From Camarhynchus parvulus (lineage: Eukaryota; Chordata; Aves; Passeriformes; Thraupidae), in assembly GCF_901933205.1 (NCBI RefSeq), contig NC_044573.1:37544993-37608992 (forward strand): a stretch of 64,000 nt of DNA. Reading direction: 5' to 3'. The notes under the pieces are model-generated. The model was not told where the DNA came from and did not search any database. It saw only the letters and a program-made list of their open reading frames with translations. Position 1 is the stretch's first letter. Each line of letters opens with the position of its first letter. A program made the translations under genes and the position numbers. Shown piece by piece: positions 11,401 through 23,579 of this stretch.

Positions 11401-13789
11401 TTTTTTCTTTTGCTTCAGGTCCTTGTACTTTAGTAATGGAGGTTGCACCTGAATTTATACCTGGGCCATACATGGCTATGAATTCCACTTCCTGTATCTC
11501 CTACCCATGATCTTGGGGCGAGAATGCAGCCCTCCAATTTAAGAGTAATGCCCAATTTCTGCCCAATTTCCCGGAATGGCCTTGTGTATGTGAGCCAATG
11601 CCAAGGACATTTTAGAACACCCCATTTCTCAGGTCAAGCAGTATGATGCCCTTTGAAAATCCCTATGTCAGGGAAGAAAGGGAGAGGAGAGGTGGGAGGG
11701 ATACTCATGTTTCACAAAGTCCACAAACTGCAGCCAGACTCAAAAGTGCTTAAGTACAGGCTGACTGCAAAAGGAATTCAATATTCCATTCTCCAGAGTG
11801 AATGACGCTGATCAAAGAATCTGTGTCTGAAAAGACAAACTCTCTCCTGTCCCCTTCACTTCCAGACTTGAAGGGAAAAGAATAAGAGATCAGTATGCTG
11901 CAGGGATTGCCAAGCCTCATTTCCATGGGGAAAATACTTTTTTTTCCCCTGCCAACCTTCTTTCCTTATATCAAAATACTGTTTATTTTTATAAAGGGAA
12001 ATGCTTAACTTTACTTGCACTGTAAAAATGGCTTCAAAAAGGGCAGGACAAATACAGAGTAGGATAAAACTACTAAGAGCTGCTAAAAAGCTCTAAACAG
12101 AGCTGCAAGTGCAATTTCTGGAGAGAAAGGAGAGAATAGAGCACAGACGTGCAAGCCTGCTGCTGCCTCTGAGCTTCCAACCATACCATGATACCTGCGC
12201 TTGTCCCCAGGCAGCTGCTGCTGTTGTCAGAGTGTGGCGAGGCAGACCTCTGGTTTGACAGAGGACAGACATCATGTTGCCTTACCCTGCTAAATGGGAA
12301 ACAAGATGTTGTTCCTTGTTGCAAGGAAAGTCCAGGTGCACCGTGTCACGGTCCTGCCCGTGTCATCGCTCCCCCTGAGGACTCATCCTGCACACTTGGC
12401 TTTCAGTTGGTAAGGCTGGTAGCGCTGAGCACCTTCCCAGGGAGCAGCCTGCTTTCCCTGCAGAGCAGCTGCTGCCTGGGAATGCTCTTTGTGGCTGTGG
12501 TCACCTCTGTGGTGGCTTGAGGTGGATGTTTACCAACTCCTCATCCCTGCATGAGACAGGAGAGTATAGGAAATGCTTCTGTGCAGGGAGAGATACAATC
12601 CTCCAGGCCTTCAGAAGGATCTTCTGAGACGTTTATATTCAAAACACCAAAGCTGAAAGTATAAAAGTGTAAAACTGCATCAGATCAAATAGTTGTAATT
12701 ATAGCAAGCATATGAGACAAAACCCATTGTCATTTTATCTCTCTAGGGACTCCACACTTTTTGTTTGAGCCCTATTATTGGTGAAGTATGAAGTCTAAAA
12801 TTATAATAATTAAAATGATTATAAAATCTTGGGGATTGTAATGGGTTTTTTTTAAATAGCTGGGAACAGCCTGTTCATTACTGAACCAAAGATTTGGCTT
12901 TAAATTCCCATCAGTTTAAAATATAGCAGGAGGGGGAGTATGTTGATGTAAATGCAGTGAGCGTGCCTGAGGGCTGGACCTCCTTTTACCTCTCTCAGGC
13001 ATCAAGAGGAAGGGAACTGTGGTGAAGAACAGTCCTGAACAACGGGCTGGAAATGTGTCACTGCTTGACCTTCAGGGAACCTGCTGGTGACTTTGTAAAC
13101 ACTAAGTCGATGGCTCCTGCAGCCGAAAGCTAGCATGTGGGAGCAGGCAATACATTATTTTCATTTTCTGGAAAGAGAGGCTGAGGGTGAAAAATTGAAG
13201 AGAACCACTGGAGGCATCAGCAATTGGAGCACAGGAGCCCTTACTGTCAAATGCACCTTCACTATGTTACTTTACATTGTGCGTTTTATGCCAGTGCTGC
13301 TTCTTGCTGCAAAGTCCCATTTCATTCTCATGGCAGAAGGTGGGGTGTCTCTTGCTGGGGCAGCAGCCTCTGCTAAATGTGGTAGCAAATCTCCACGAGT
13401 TGACTCTGAGCTTTGTAGGTTGCCAGGGCTCAACTGGGTAGCTCAAAGAGAGAACATATTGAATGCCTGATATTCAAAATACTTTTCATTTTCAGATTGG
13501 CGCAACTTCTGGGATGAAATGGCCCCAAAATGTCAACCATGTCAGTTCTGTGTCAGAAACAATTGAAAGCTGAGTGTTAGCTTTGGGCACCCATCCAAAG
13601 CTGTGGGAGCGGGGAGGGAATCTATACCATAGATTTCAAAGAGCCCATATGTCTCATCTAGGACTCGGTGTCTGTCCTTTGCTGGATCAGGCCCACCTCT
13701 GTGAAGAAGCGACTAGGTAGCAACAAGGGGATGGTGGGGAAGGGGAGGAGAAAGGAAAGGGAATCAGAGAAACACTGATAAATTCTATT
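11401..13789. other. unique intergenic sequence
   Basis: No supportable gene or repeat. Open frames at 12073-12520 on both strands and at 13135-13470 lack protein-like features. An AT-rich homeodomain-motif patch (TAATAATTAAAATGATTA) lies near 12800-12825. Confidence 0.4.
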
Positions 13790-14240
13790 TAGTGAATAAT
13801 ACAATGCATGTAGCAGCACAATGGCCTTTTCTGCAGGCAGATTATCCCAGCCAGAGTCTTTGCTATATTAAAAAGAGGGGGGAAAATAGAGCACCAAAGA
13901 AAAGGAAAGGCGGGCTGTACAGCAGCAATCAATGCTGCCCTTTGTGCTGCCTGACATTTGAGGGACTTGTTATCAACGATTGCTGGCTGCTTTATCTAAA
14001 TGTATCTCCCCAGCTGCCAGGCACAGCGCTGATAGGCAGCGGGACGTGCCGATGGCCCCGGCTGATACCGCAGCCGCCCAATTCACCCGCCAGCCTTGCT
14101 GCCAGGGGCAGGGTGGCTTCTGTCACACCGCTGGCATGCTGCATCTGCTCCCAAAGGGGGAGAAGGGCCATTTCTCCCTCCCTCCCTCCTCCCCATGCTT
14201 ACCAGATGCTTTTTTGTCTTTTTAAAGGAGAAGGAAGGAA
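13790..14240. promoter_or_regulatory. candidate enhancer-like block, CpG-dense with GATA motifs
   Basis: The core at about 13991-14090 holds TTATCT (13992-13997), an E-box CAGCTG (14011-14016), GATA at 14031 and 14064, and about eight CpGs within roughly 65 bases, against a CpG-poor background. CpG retention in otherwise depleted vertebrate DNA often marks functional or unmethylated sequence. A 224-codon frame runs through the block (13792-14466), but its composition is low-complexity and I do not read it as a protein. Confidence 0.35.
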
Positions 14241-15959
14241 AAAGAAACAGTCCAAACAGGACCAAAATTTAAAAAGAAAAGAAATCAAGAAGCTTGGGAT
14301 GGGAAAGGGATGTTTTGGGGAAAGGAAAATTTACTTATTTTTTTATTTGTCCTATAACAGCTCTGTCATCTGCTGTTCTGGCAGAAATTCCCATATATGT
14401 GCTTGCCTTCTCTCTCCTGCTTTACTGCAAAAGAGTGATAAGAATAATCTAGTGCTTGGCTGCTAGGTCGTCTCTTAGTGTGAAAAATGCCTGTCTAATA
14501 TTTTTTGTTTGTACAATATACATACTTGTGTCTATGTAATGCAAGGGGCTGTATGCACAAGTTTGCCTGCAATTATTATCAATTTGTATGACTGGAAGAT
14601 GATGAATGGGCATAAAATAAATATTAGCTTGTGGCATCTCCTAAATCCTGGACAGTGTATGTATTTAAAAATAAATAAAAGTGTTGCAGTCCACTTCCAT
14701 CTAGAAACTACCTGCTCTTAGGTGTAGATTCTGCTTAAAGCCAGCTTAATTATTCCTAAAGTGTAGCCAGTTATTGACATGTACTAAAGTACGAAAGCTC
14801 TGAATTTGTGTGGCCTCTTATTCCATGAGACAGCTTAAATTATTGCCTTTACAGCTAAAAAGGTTTTGAGGTCTGTGTGGAAATGTCAGCTCATAGGTTT
14901 GCAATTATATTTACTCTTGCTGGGTGCTAATGAAGCCATTAAAAATGCAATACAGCAAAGCTGAAGGATTTCTTTAAAATGACCATTTTCTGATGTCTGT
15001 GACTCCTTCTGGTGAGGCATTTGGAAAACAAAGCAACCTAGAAGCACAGTTATAGAGGGCACTGTATGAACTGATCTACTTTTAATGATCCTTTGCCAAA
15101 ATCTGAAAGTAATTGGAGGTCTCAAAAAGCAGGTGATTCCAAGAGGATAAATTCTTATCTCTGTCGTGTTCAGCTTTATTTTAATGTGTGCACATTGCTA
15201 CCTAGACTATGGTTGGAATATGTTTCATGTGCACATAGTGAAAACTAATGTTGGCAGTGCATTTTGAGGAAATTCAGGCCTCTTTGAAGCATAATTTTCT
15301 TCTGCAATCACGTACAGCTACTTGCATCAAAAAACCAAGGAGGAGAAAAGTAAGCATGCATGAGGGGGTGTTGCAGACCATAAAAATCCCTAAGGAGAGC
15401 CAGAGCCAAAGCCCAGGTACCAATATATACAACCCAGGTACCTGTTCAACAGAAGATAGTATTAAAATACAAGATTTGCCTTTGAAAAATGGCACTTTTG
15501 AATGTTAGCACTTCAAATGTCTAGGCTGAATATGGAAAATGGTGAGGGCTCTTTGATAAAGCTCTGGCTGAGGAAGCATCATGATAATTTAGTTCACAGG
15601 TCAGAGCTGGATGCTGTCACTCACCTCTGCAGATCCCAGTTTTGGCTGGGTCATGGAATTCTTGGTGGAGCCAATGCTACTATTCTGTATAAGAAATAGG
15701 GACAATTTCACTATGCAGCGTGGAGTGATCTTTAATGGAAGCTGTTCTGCCTGGCTTCCTTCATAAATTATCCAAAATATAGCAGAAGTGCCTTTAATAA
15801 ATAACTACTGTCTAGCAGTCCACCCCCCTGTTACTCCTCAGCCTTTTGCAGGTGCAGGCAGCACAGCTCATAGAGCACAAGCTCAATGTGCACAGAGTAT
15901 AACCTTCCTGAGCATTTCTCTTTCTGTGGCATTAGGAAGCCAATTCCTCCCAAGAGCAT
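14241..15959. other. unique intergenic sequence
   Basis: No gene or recognised repeat. A purine-rich segment (about 14225-14330) follows the CpG-dense block. Open frames up to 86 codons are short and overlap on opposite strands (15248-15508). Confidence 0.4.
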
Positions 15960-16900
15960 GTTTATATCAATCTAAAATTCATTTCAGCTGAAATATTTAT
16001 GATTTTGTGGGGGGGAGGCAGGAGGTCTGGGTGTTGAGTGTGGTCAGATCAAGTTAGCTTCAGCTGGCAAGGTTGACACAAGTAGTAATCTCTCTGTCCC
16101 TCCTCCTGTACCTAAATGAGCATTTATTCCAAGCCCTTTCTTAATGCTGTAACATAATTCATTAGGACAGCCTTAATGAGCTGGTAATTAGTCTGGTGGG
16201 AGGGGGGCGAGGAGGGGAAATAGAAATGCTAGACAGAGAGAAAGTGGAGCAGGCTGGGACACCTTAAAGAGCCCTGAGAGAGCCTTTTGTCAACAAAATG
16301 GATCGGGCTTGCAGGCAGTAAAACTTTCAAATGACCTTCGTGTCAAAATATTAGGCAGCTATTTTTTGCTAGATGGTGGTTTCATAAACATAAAAAGCGC
16401 ACATATCATTCAGAGTGTCGTAAAATTTGTCTCAAAGATGTGGTGTTTCCTTCCATCCTTTTTCTTTTTTTTTTTTTTTTTTTTGTTGCAAGACAAATAT
16501 CACCTCTGTATGGCATGAGTGGAGGAGGGGGTAAGGGGGATGGCATCTAATATCACAAACTTCTACTTAGTCTGAGCATAATGTTAATAGCAGCTCATCT
16601 TTGTTCCGATGGTTTTAAATGCTTGATCTTTCTTTTTAGGGGGTGGGGGGAATTAAATAGATACCATAGTATACATGCTAAAGACAGCTATTGAGATGGT
16701 GACATCTTCACTTGTAAAACTCGGGAAAATTACTTAGATGTTTATAATTTACGGCAAAAGCTTGATGCTAATATTGCTCTGTGATTTAGAAGATGGATGT
16801 GGTATAATAAATACATCAAAGACAACAGCTCATTTCTGCAGCATGAAGCATCAAAACAGTTGGCTATTTAAGTGCTTTTTCTTCTGTAAAGTCTTCATTT
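15960..16900. promoter_or_regulatory. candidate conserved non-coding cluster
   Basis: Unique sequence with a high density of developmental-type motifs: CTGGTAATTAGTCTG (homeodomain) near 16180; the inverted repeat TTTTGT-CA-ACAAAA at 16285-16298, overlapping a forkhead-like GTCAACA; ATAAACATAAAAAGCGC near 16386; CTTTGTTCCGATGG (SOX-like) near 16599; and ACATCAAAGACAAC (TCF/LEF-like) near 16813. Scattered CpGs are retained. A 20-T tract at 16465-16484 interrupts it. The regulatory reading is inference. Confidence 0.35.
16465..16484. repeat. poly-T tract (20 T)
   Basis: Twenty uninterrupted T after TTTC. Simple homopolymer. Confidence 0.9.
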
Positions 16901-19900
16901 CCAAGGTTAAATTTTGACATGAAGTTGGGAGGGTAAACGGGTGGCTGTTTTCCACAAGGCAAGGAAATGATTACTTAAAGCATCCACTCATTTTGCATAG
17001 AGCTTGTCTTTAAGCTCCTTTTCTTTCTGTCCCTATCTAACAAGTCCCAGAGCAGTGGGACTTCTGTAACTTGGATAAGTAGTAGAATGCTGATAAGGCA
17101 TCACTTGAGTTGAACCATAGGAATGTGCAAGCAGAAATAACTGGGGTAAATAGCCCACTTGATAAAGGCAAAAAATAAGGCAGCAGAAGGATGCCTTATT
17201 GACTTACTGATCTGTCGTGGGGTTAACTTTCTCTGCCATCACATCACACAATGCAGAAATGACAAGCTGTTCCTTCTCTGCCTGCTGTCTTTCAACTATA
17301 TTTCCCCTTTGACTGCCTGAACCACTTATCCCTTGTAAACAGCCATTGCAGTGATGTACTGGCAGCCAGGCTGCTGCTGGGTGCCCAGATCTTCCCCCAA
17401 GAAATGGCCATGACAGGTGATCACAGAGCTTGAATAAGGAAAAGCCAGGGCTGGGTTTAATGGCCATCTAACCTAGCCAGCCACCAGGTTGTGATTGGGT
17501 GGAATTGCTCAGCATTTAAACTGGTACCACATGAAGTATTTCTTATGTGGCTGGAAATATCAGGACTGATCTTCAGACTTCCAGGTCCCAGTAATATCCC
17601 ACCTCATTGGTGTGCCAAGCAGACTTGCCTGTGGCCAGTTGGTGGCAGAGGCTGGAGACTGGCTGGGTCTGTGCCCATGAGCAAAGGCCACATGGGACTG
17701 GCTGCCTCAGGGATCTGCAGTTTAGTGGGCTTTCCCTTTGAGATCTGAAGGCAATCTTTCCCACATAAAATGTGAAATGTAAAGGCAAATTTAAACAAGG
17801 ATGAGATGATGCTTCACTTCTCCTCATAGACCAAAGCAGAACAGGAAGTTTTACATGGACTTGTTTAACCCTGTGTAGTTTCACACTGCTCTTTTATCCA
17901 TTGTGTGAAAAAGAAAACACTTTGGACTTTCTTTTCCTCCCCTTTAATTATTCGAAAGTACTTTGCTAGTGTTACAGTGCTCTGTCAGAACTGAATATGG
18001 ATCACAGTCACCTCTGGAGGACAAGTTCTTGAGTTAATAAATGAGGTCCTTTTTTAATTTTATTTTTTAAGCCAACAGAAAATATAGAGATGCTGTAAAA
18101 TACAGTGTAATATACAGGCATACATTCAGGAAGATTCCAGATGGGGCAAAATATTGGTGTTGCCCTCTATTGAATCCTGCTGTCTGGCTATGTTAAACCT
18201 ACCAATGAAGCTTTATTCCATGTCTCCTTGCTATTTTTTTTCTTTCTTATTTTCTTCTTTTTCTCAGCCCCTTACAGAAGAGACAATTTCTTTCACCCTT
18301 TAACATATTCAGGATGAGTCAGGCCCACCAATAAAATGCTAAAGCTCAGTAATGAAACGGAATCTGTTCATAGGGTGCAGTGCAATGTTTCTGATACAAA
18401 ACACACATGACATGATCCCCAAAAAAGTGCCTTTAAAAAGTCCTTTTTTCAGCACAGTTGAGACTTGTAATGTTCTATCACATGAATAACTGGTGAGGCT
18501 GTAATCTCTGCTTAGCTCTCCCTATTAGAAGGCTTAGGCTTTTTCTTTTTTTTTTTTTTTTTTTTGTTCTCTTCTTTATTTATGGAATGTATTTACTTTT
18601 ATTCCCCAAACCTTGCTTTTGGGAAATTGATTGAAATTTTCTCTGCTGGGTGCCTGCTGCAGAATGAAGTTCATCGTTCCCAGGAAAAACAAATTTTTAG
18701 CAGGGTTAAAGGAAAATCACATGCTAAATTCTGACATCTTTTCTTTGCAAATATCAGCCAAGACTGAAAGTCAGTATTTTAAGATGGGTCTTACATTGTT
18801 TTTAGAGGGATATCTTCTGCATCTTTCTCTCTACTTTGACAAATTTAGCCAAATTCTTCTGTTTTTGAAAATCTGTAGCATGTATACATTCAATAAACAT
18901 TTCTCAGGTGACAGGAAGATGTCTTAAGGAGAGGAAAAATAAAGTTGGAAGGGAGGGGAAGGCTGAGAGAAGAGCTCAAAGGAGTTGAAATGCTGCTAGG
19001 AAGGGGGCTGGGGTAGCACATGTGGGATCAGGCAGGTTTTGAAGAATACACAGGGGATGGAGCTGTGGGCCTGGCTTGCCAGACAGGAATTAATTGCCTG
19101 TGTTTAAGTGCCTGAAGAATGAAGGAAGGAACAGAGAAGGATTGTGAGGGAGAGGTTGGATAGATTAGAGCAGATGGTCTTATGGTGTGTCAGTAAATAC
19201 AGTTATGTCTGTCCAGCAAATGCCTCCTTCCCTGCTCCAGAGTACCTGGGAAAGCACCTCAGGTCCTTGAGTTTCAGGATTCATCTGCTACCAGCAAATA
19301 GCCATGGCATCGATTGACAAAGCCTTCCACCCCCTCTGAAAAATCAAACTGACTCCCAAATTAGTGGTTCCTTTTAGCTTAATATCCCTGTGACTTGCCT
19401 CTATGTACCATGGAAGTAAATTATCTGTGAATTAGTGCCAGAGCCATAAGGAACTCACACAGAAGTTAATAGTTCTGTCCTCATAGCAGGCACTGAATAA
19501 TGTGCAGCAAAATAAGAGCTAGGCAAGTACATAGAAGAATACAAACAAAATATTGTAGACATGTGGCCTGTGCTGAGGCAAGAGCTCCCAAGGCAAAATA
19601 CAAGATTATGTAATTTAGAGTGGTAACCTAATGCAGCGGCAGTGAGGAGAGGCTCGGCAGGCATCCTTCATTCCGCTGTGTCCTAACTCTGCTTTGCCCC
19701 TGAATAATGATCTTTAACTTACCCATTTTGTGAGATATATTTGTCATTGCACTTTCCACCTACCTCCTGCACAGTGCTGAGTGTCAGAATTCACTGTACA
19801 CCATCCCTCAGTAGCAATGTTATTTTTCTTGCTCTGGAAATGCCAGGGCTAAAATTGCCCGCATAACCACAACTCTGGTCCCCTGTGTAAACACATTACA

Positions 19901-20109
19901 AGACAGTCTTTAATTACATGAGTTTACATTTATTTATTTTTTCCCTGCTCTATGATACTCAGAGGCATCTGGCCATATCATTCAAAGTGTGGCCCAGGCC
20001 TTATTTACCCTGTATCACCCAAAGAGTGTGCTGAATACAAAATTATTGATTCGCTCTGGGGTGTTTCAGCTGCGCTTTCAGCAGAACGTTTTGGGTACTT
20101 AATAGACAC
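16901..20109. other. unique intergenic sequence
   Basis: No gene recognised. Contains a poly-T tract at 18546-18565 and a purine-rich patch around 18925-19030. Frames at 17204-17884 and 18631-18927 show no family features. Confidence 0.4.
18546..18565. repeat. poly-T tract (20 T)
   Basis: Twenty uninterrupted T preceded by CTTTTTC. Simple homopolymer. Confidence 0.9.
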
Positions 20110-20215
20110 ATGTGGATTCAAATTCACAGCACCCCTGTGAGGCAAGAAGGTGACAGTATTCACATTTTACAGATGGGGAGCTGAGTCACAGGGAGATTAA
20201 GGTCAAAGGACCCAC
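20110..20215 (-). mobile_element. MIR-like SINE fragment
   Basis: On the + strand it reads CACCCCTGTGAGG, a short spacer, ATTTTACAGATGGGGAGC, TGAGTCACAGGGAGATTAAG and GGTCAAAGG. This is the reverse complement of the well-known CORE-SINE/MIR segment (CTCAGTTTCCTCATCTGTAAAATG and the following CCTCACAGGG). It is old and diverged, and covers only the middle of the element. The family call rests on remembered consensus, not a search. Confidence 0.7.
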
Positions 20216-20275
20216 TGATTTTGGGGCCCCAGTTTGATGTTTCAGAGTACTTAGTGTTTTTATAGCTCGATATAT

Positions 20276-20350
20276 GTTCAAAGCACAGCTCCCAGAGACT
20301 TCAATTACAGCTTCCAGCACTCAGCAATTTGCAAATCAGCCCCCATGGCT
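20276..20350. repeat. fragment of an old amniote repeat
   Basis: Reads CACAGCTCCCAGAGACTTCA, then a segment with CAGCACTCAGC and AAATCAGCCCCCATGG. It resembles a widespread diverged amniote repeat with a CTCCCATTGACTTCAATGGGAGC-like core and a GCTCAGCACCTCTGAAAATC-like flank. A second, more diverged copy is at 45327-45425. It lies 60 bases from the MIR-like fragment and may be part of the same composite. Family name unknown to me. Confidence 0.5.
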
Positions 20351-23300
20351 TCTAGTCAGGCATCCAGAAAATGAGGAACACACAGTTAGTGACCACCTGT
20401 GGTTTATAACTTGGCCAAATGTATGTGGGTTTTCATGGTAATAGCAAAAGGCACCTCTCTTATTCCTGGGTGATGCTTTTCTCTCAGTCGAGCCAACTGA
20501 TCCCTGCAGTAAAATACAGAGTGTTGCTAAGGTCTCTCAGTGGAGCAGTCCTGCACCCTGTGGAGGAGAAATGCAAGGGGACCACTGTCTTTACTAGGAA
20601 AACAATACTGCTCTCTTTCATGTAATTGGTGGCAACAGCCGAAATCTCCTTTGTTAAGGTTTTAACATGGCTTTTCAATTTCTAAGACACAGCAACTTCC
20701 CTTCCAAGTCTTTAAGTCTCAAAAGACAAATTGTGAAAAGTTATGGGAGGCCAAATTGTGACTTTAGACTGGGAGGTAGTGGTGGGCATCTCACTGCAGA
20801 GGTTGATGTCTGCTCTACTTCCAGTGCTCTCTAGCTGTGTCCTGAAAGTGAAGGGGTGATACACTGGGGCCAGTGCTCTGCTTCTGCATGGTGCTGGTGT
20901 GGGGAAAGGAGTACTTTTAGCTGTGCTCAATTTGGGACAAATTATGGCAGTCTGAGGAAACCCCTGGAAGTGATAATTTTAATGGAGACCTCTGTGGTAG
21001 ACCACAATTATAGCTATGCAAATTATTTTCATTTAAAAAAAATAAATTGAGTAACATGGAGATGAAATGCTCAGATATAGGTCATTGCCTTTAATAGTAT
21101 TAACAATAGAAAGATAATGGTGAGCATGGTAGGGAGAATGCATTTTATGAATGAAATAATAAATATGATTTATTTTCTTAAAATACAGAGAAGTGAAACT
21201 GAATTAATCTCAGGATTTTATCTACATTCCACACCTTGCTCTTTGTGCTGGCAGATGCTTATTACTGATTAAGGTGAAACAGATGATGAAATGAGTTGCA
21301 GGTTGCTTCAATTTCAGAAGGAAATATTTGAAATATCAGCATATAGAATTATATAAGTTGGGATGAGCTGTGATGTGGGGAGAACAGAAAGCATGATGCG
21401 CTGAAGGGTGCAGGTGGTTTGGATTGAAAATGGAAAACTCTTGAGAATTGGTCCTTAGGGACACATGAGATCCTGGAAAAACTCAGAAATTATTTCAAAA
21501 GAAGTCAGTAGAGCTGCAAGAAAGACACAAGGAATGGGCCAATAAGAACTTACAAGGTCCAGTTTCCTTAGAGGAGCAGTACGTGTGAAGTAATGGCTGC
21601 TCTTAATTTGCTGGGTTTCTTGTTTACTGTGAGTTCACAGGGCTGCTGATGAGTCTGTTCCTTAGCAGCAGCATACTTTGCTTGTTAGTTTTTCCACTGT
21701 TCCACAAAAAACCTGAAAGGGCTTGCTGGTAGAAAGTCGGATCTCAAGGCGGTGACTCTTCCTGCATTGACAAATACTTAAAATCCAGCTTGTATGTTCA
21801 CATCTGTCATTACCATCACAGGCCTTTCAAAGCACAATGGACTCTCCAGCACCATATTTATTATCATAAAAGCTTGATTATGCAGAGGAAAACTTATCCT
21901 ACAGAAAAAGCAATCTGATTTCTCCCTTCTATTTCTAAATATTTCCCCTTTTTGTCTCTAAGTTGGAAGGAATGTTCTGAAGAACAACACGTGAGACTAT
22001 CCCTTAAAATTATGGAAAAAGATAAAATATAACCACAAGAAATGGAACAAGGAAGGAAACATCTGTCCTGCCTGAGCTCAGCTGAATCCTGCTCACCTTT
22101 TGTGAGCAGCTACCTGAAATTATTTGCCCTGGGTAGACAAGCAGAATTTGTTCCCTGGTGATGTTCAGAGGACTTGGAAGAGAGGCAGCCAATGCCTGAA
22201 GGAAATAAACCCAAGCAAAATAAACATTTTATCCTCTCTTAACAACAGTCCTTTACAGGTTGCCTTTAATAGGCTTGCATTTATGACATTAATATTTGAT
22301 CTTCCTTTTTGTATAATCTCTGCATGTAGGCTGAAGCAAGACTATGAGTGCCTGAAAAATACAGAGGCTAATTACAGCAGTGTGAAAGTAAAATAATGAG
22401 AGCTTGAGAATGTGACTGATAAGCAGTTAGATAATAGACTAACAAGCAGGATGTCTGTAGTCCATCAAAGGGCTAATGAAGGTCTCTATGTCCTCTGCTA
22501 TTGCCTGAGGAGAATGTACAGATGGAAAATATCCACACCCAGAAAAGGCGTGTAAGGATATACAATATATAGCAACTGCATGGTGATATAAGGATTGGAT
22601 TCAGTGAGTGCTTAACCTATGGATAAAGGAATTAGATATAAAGTGCACACTAGATGCTGATAACCAAGTGGGACATGCTTGAAAGTAATGTTTACAGAGG
22701 AGGTGGTGCTTGGTTTCACCTGCCCCACTGAGCTGGGCTTGCAGCCTGCAGTGCTGCATTGGATTCCGTGCCCCGGGAAGGAGGCACAGCAACACTGAGG
22801 TGGACTGGTGCCTGGGGGTGGCTGTCTTGGGAGCAGGAAATTGGGCTGCTGCTCTTAGAGTTAATGGAGGCATCTGGCTCACACGCTCACGTGCAACCCC
22901 TCATGTGTCACAGTAATGCAAGAGGACCTTTGCTGATAACAGCTCTGTGAACATTGATGTCTCTGCTGCATTTTCAACCTCTGTCGGACTGGCTGACTTT
23001 TCTTAGTAAACATGCAAATTCTGACCCTTTGGGGTGACCTGTTTCAGACAGGGAAATTGGGGAGCTAAGCACTCTGGCAGGCTCAGAAAATGCCAAGAAA
23101 ACAAAAGAACAAACAAGAAAACCCATGACCAGAAAAGATTAATAAAAAAAGACATTTTGGCCATTTGGTCATAAATAGTACTGTTCAATAGCACAAGAAA
23201 TCATGCAGGCTGTGCAGGGAGACATAAAACCACTGAATTATGTATTAATATGTCATATAAAAGGAAAAAGTACTAAAGAAATACTGTTGGAAAAATAAAT

Positions 23301-23579
23301 AAAAGCACCATAAAAAGTGAACATGTCCCATTTGGTCAGTTATGCCAAACATAAAACAACAGAAAGTGCCATTTGGAAGTTAACAACACTTTTAATTTTA
23401 CTACTGACTTTTCCATTATAAACCATACAAAGGTGTGGTTAGGCCATAGGCTGAGGAATTGATTTTATGTCTGTGCTCATCTAAATCAGCAGGCTTTCAA
23501 AATATGTATCTAGACCAGTATTTCTCTGTATATATGTAAGAAAGAAGAGGGGAAGAAAGGGTTGGAAAGCTGAGGTTGT
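20351..23579. other. unique intergenic sequence
   Basis: No gene or recognised repeat. An octamer ATGCAAAT at about 21015-21022 sits among AT-rich homeodomain-type motifs. Short overlapping frames at 20419-20678 and 22601-22950 show no protein features. Confidence 0.4.

Noticed and set aside
13792..14466. 224-codon open frame on the + strand, the longest in the window
   Set aside because: It crosses a CpG-dense, GATA-rich block and ends in a Lys-rich purine tract. Amino-acid composition is patchy and there is no domain, splice frame or promoter.
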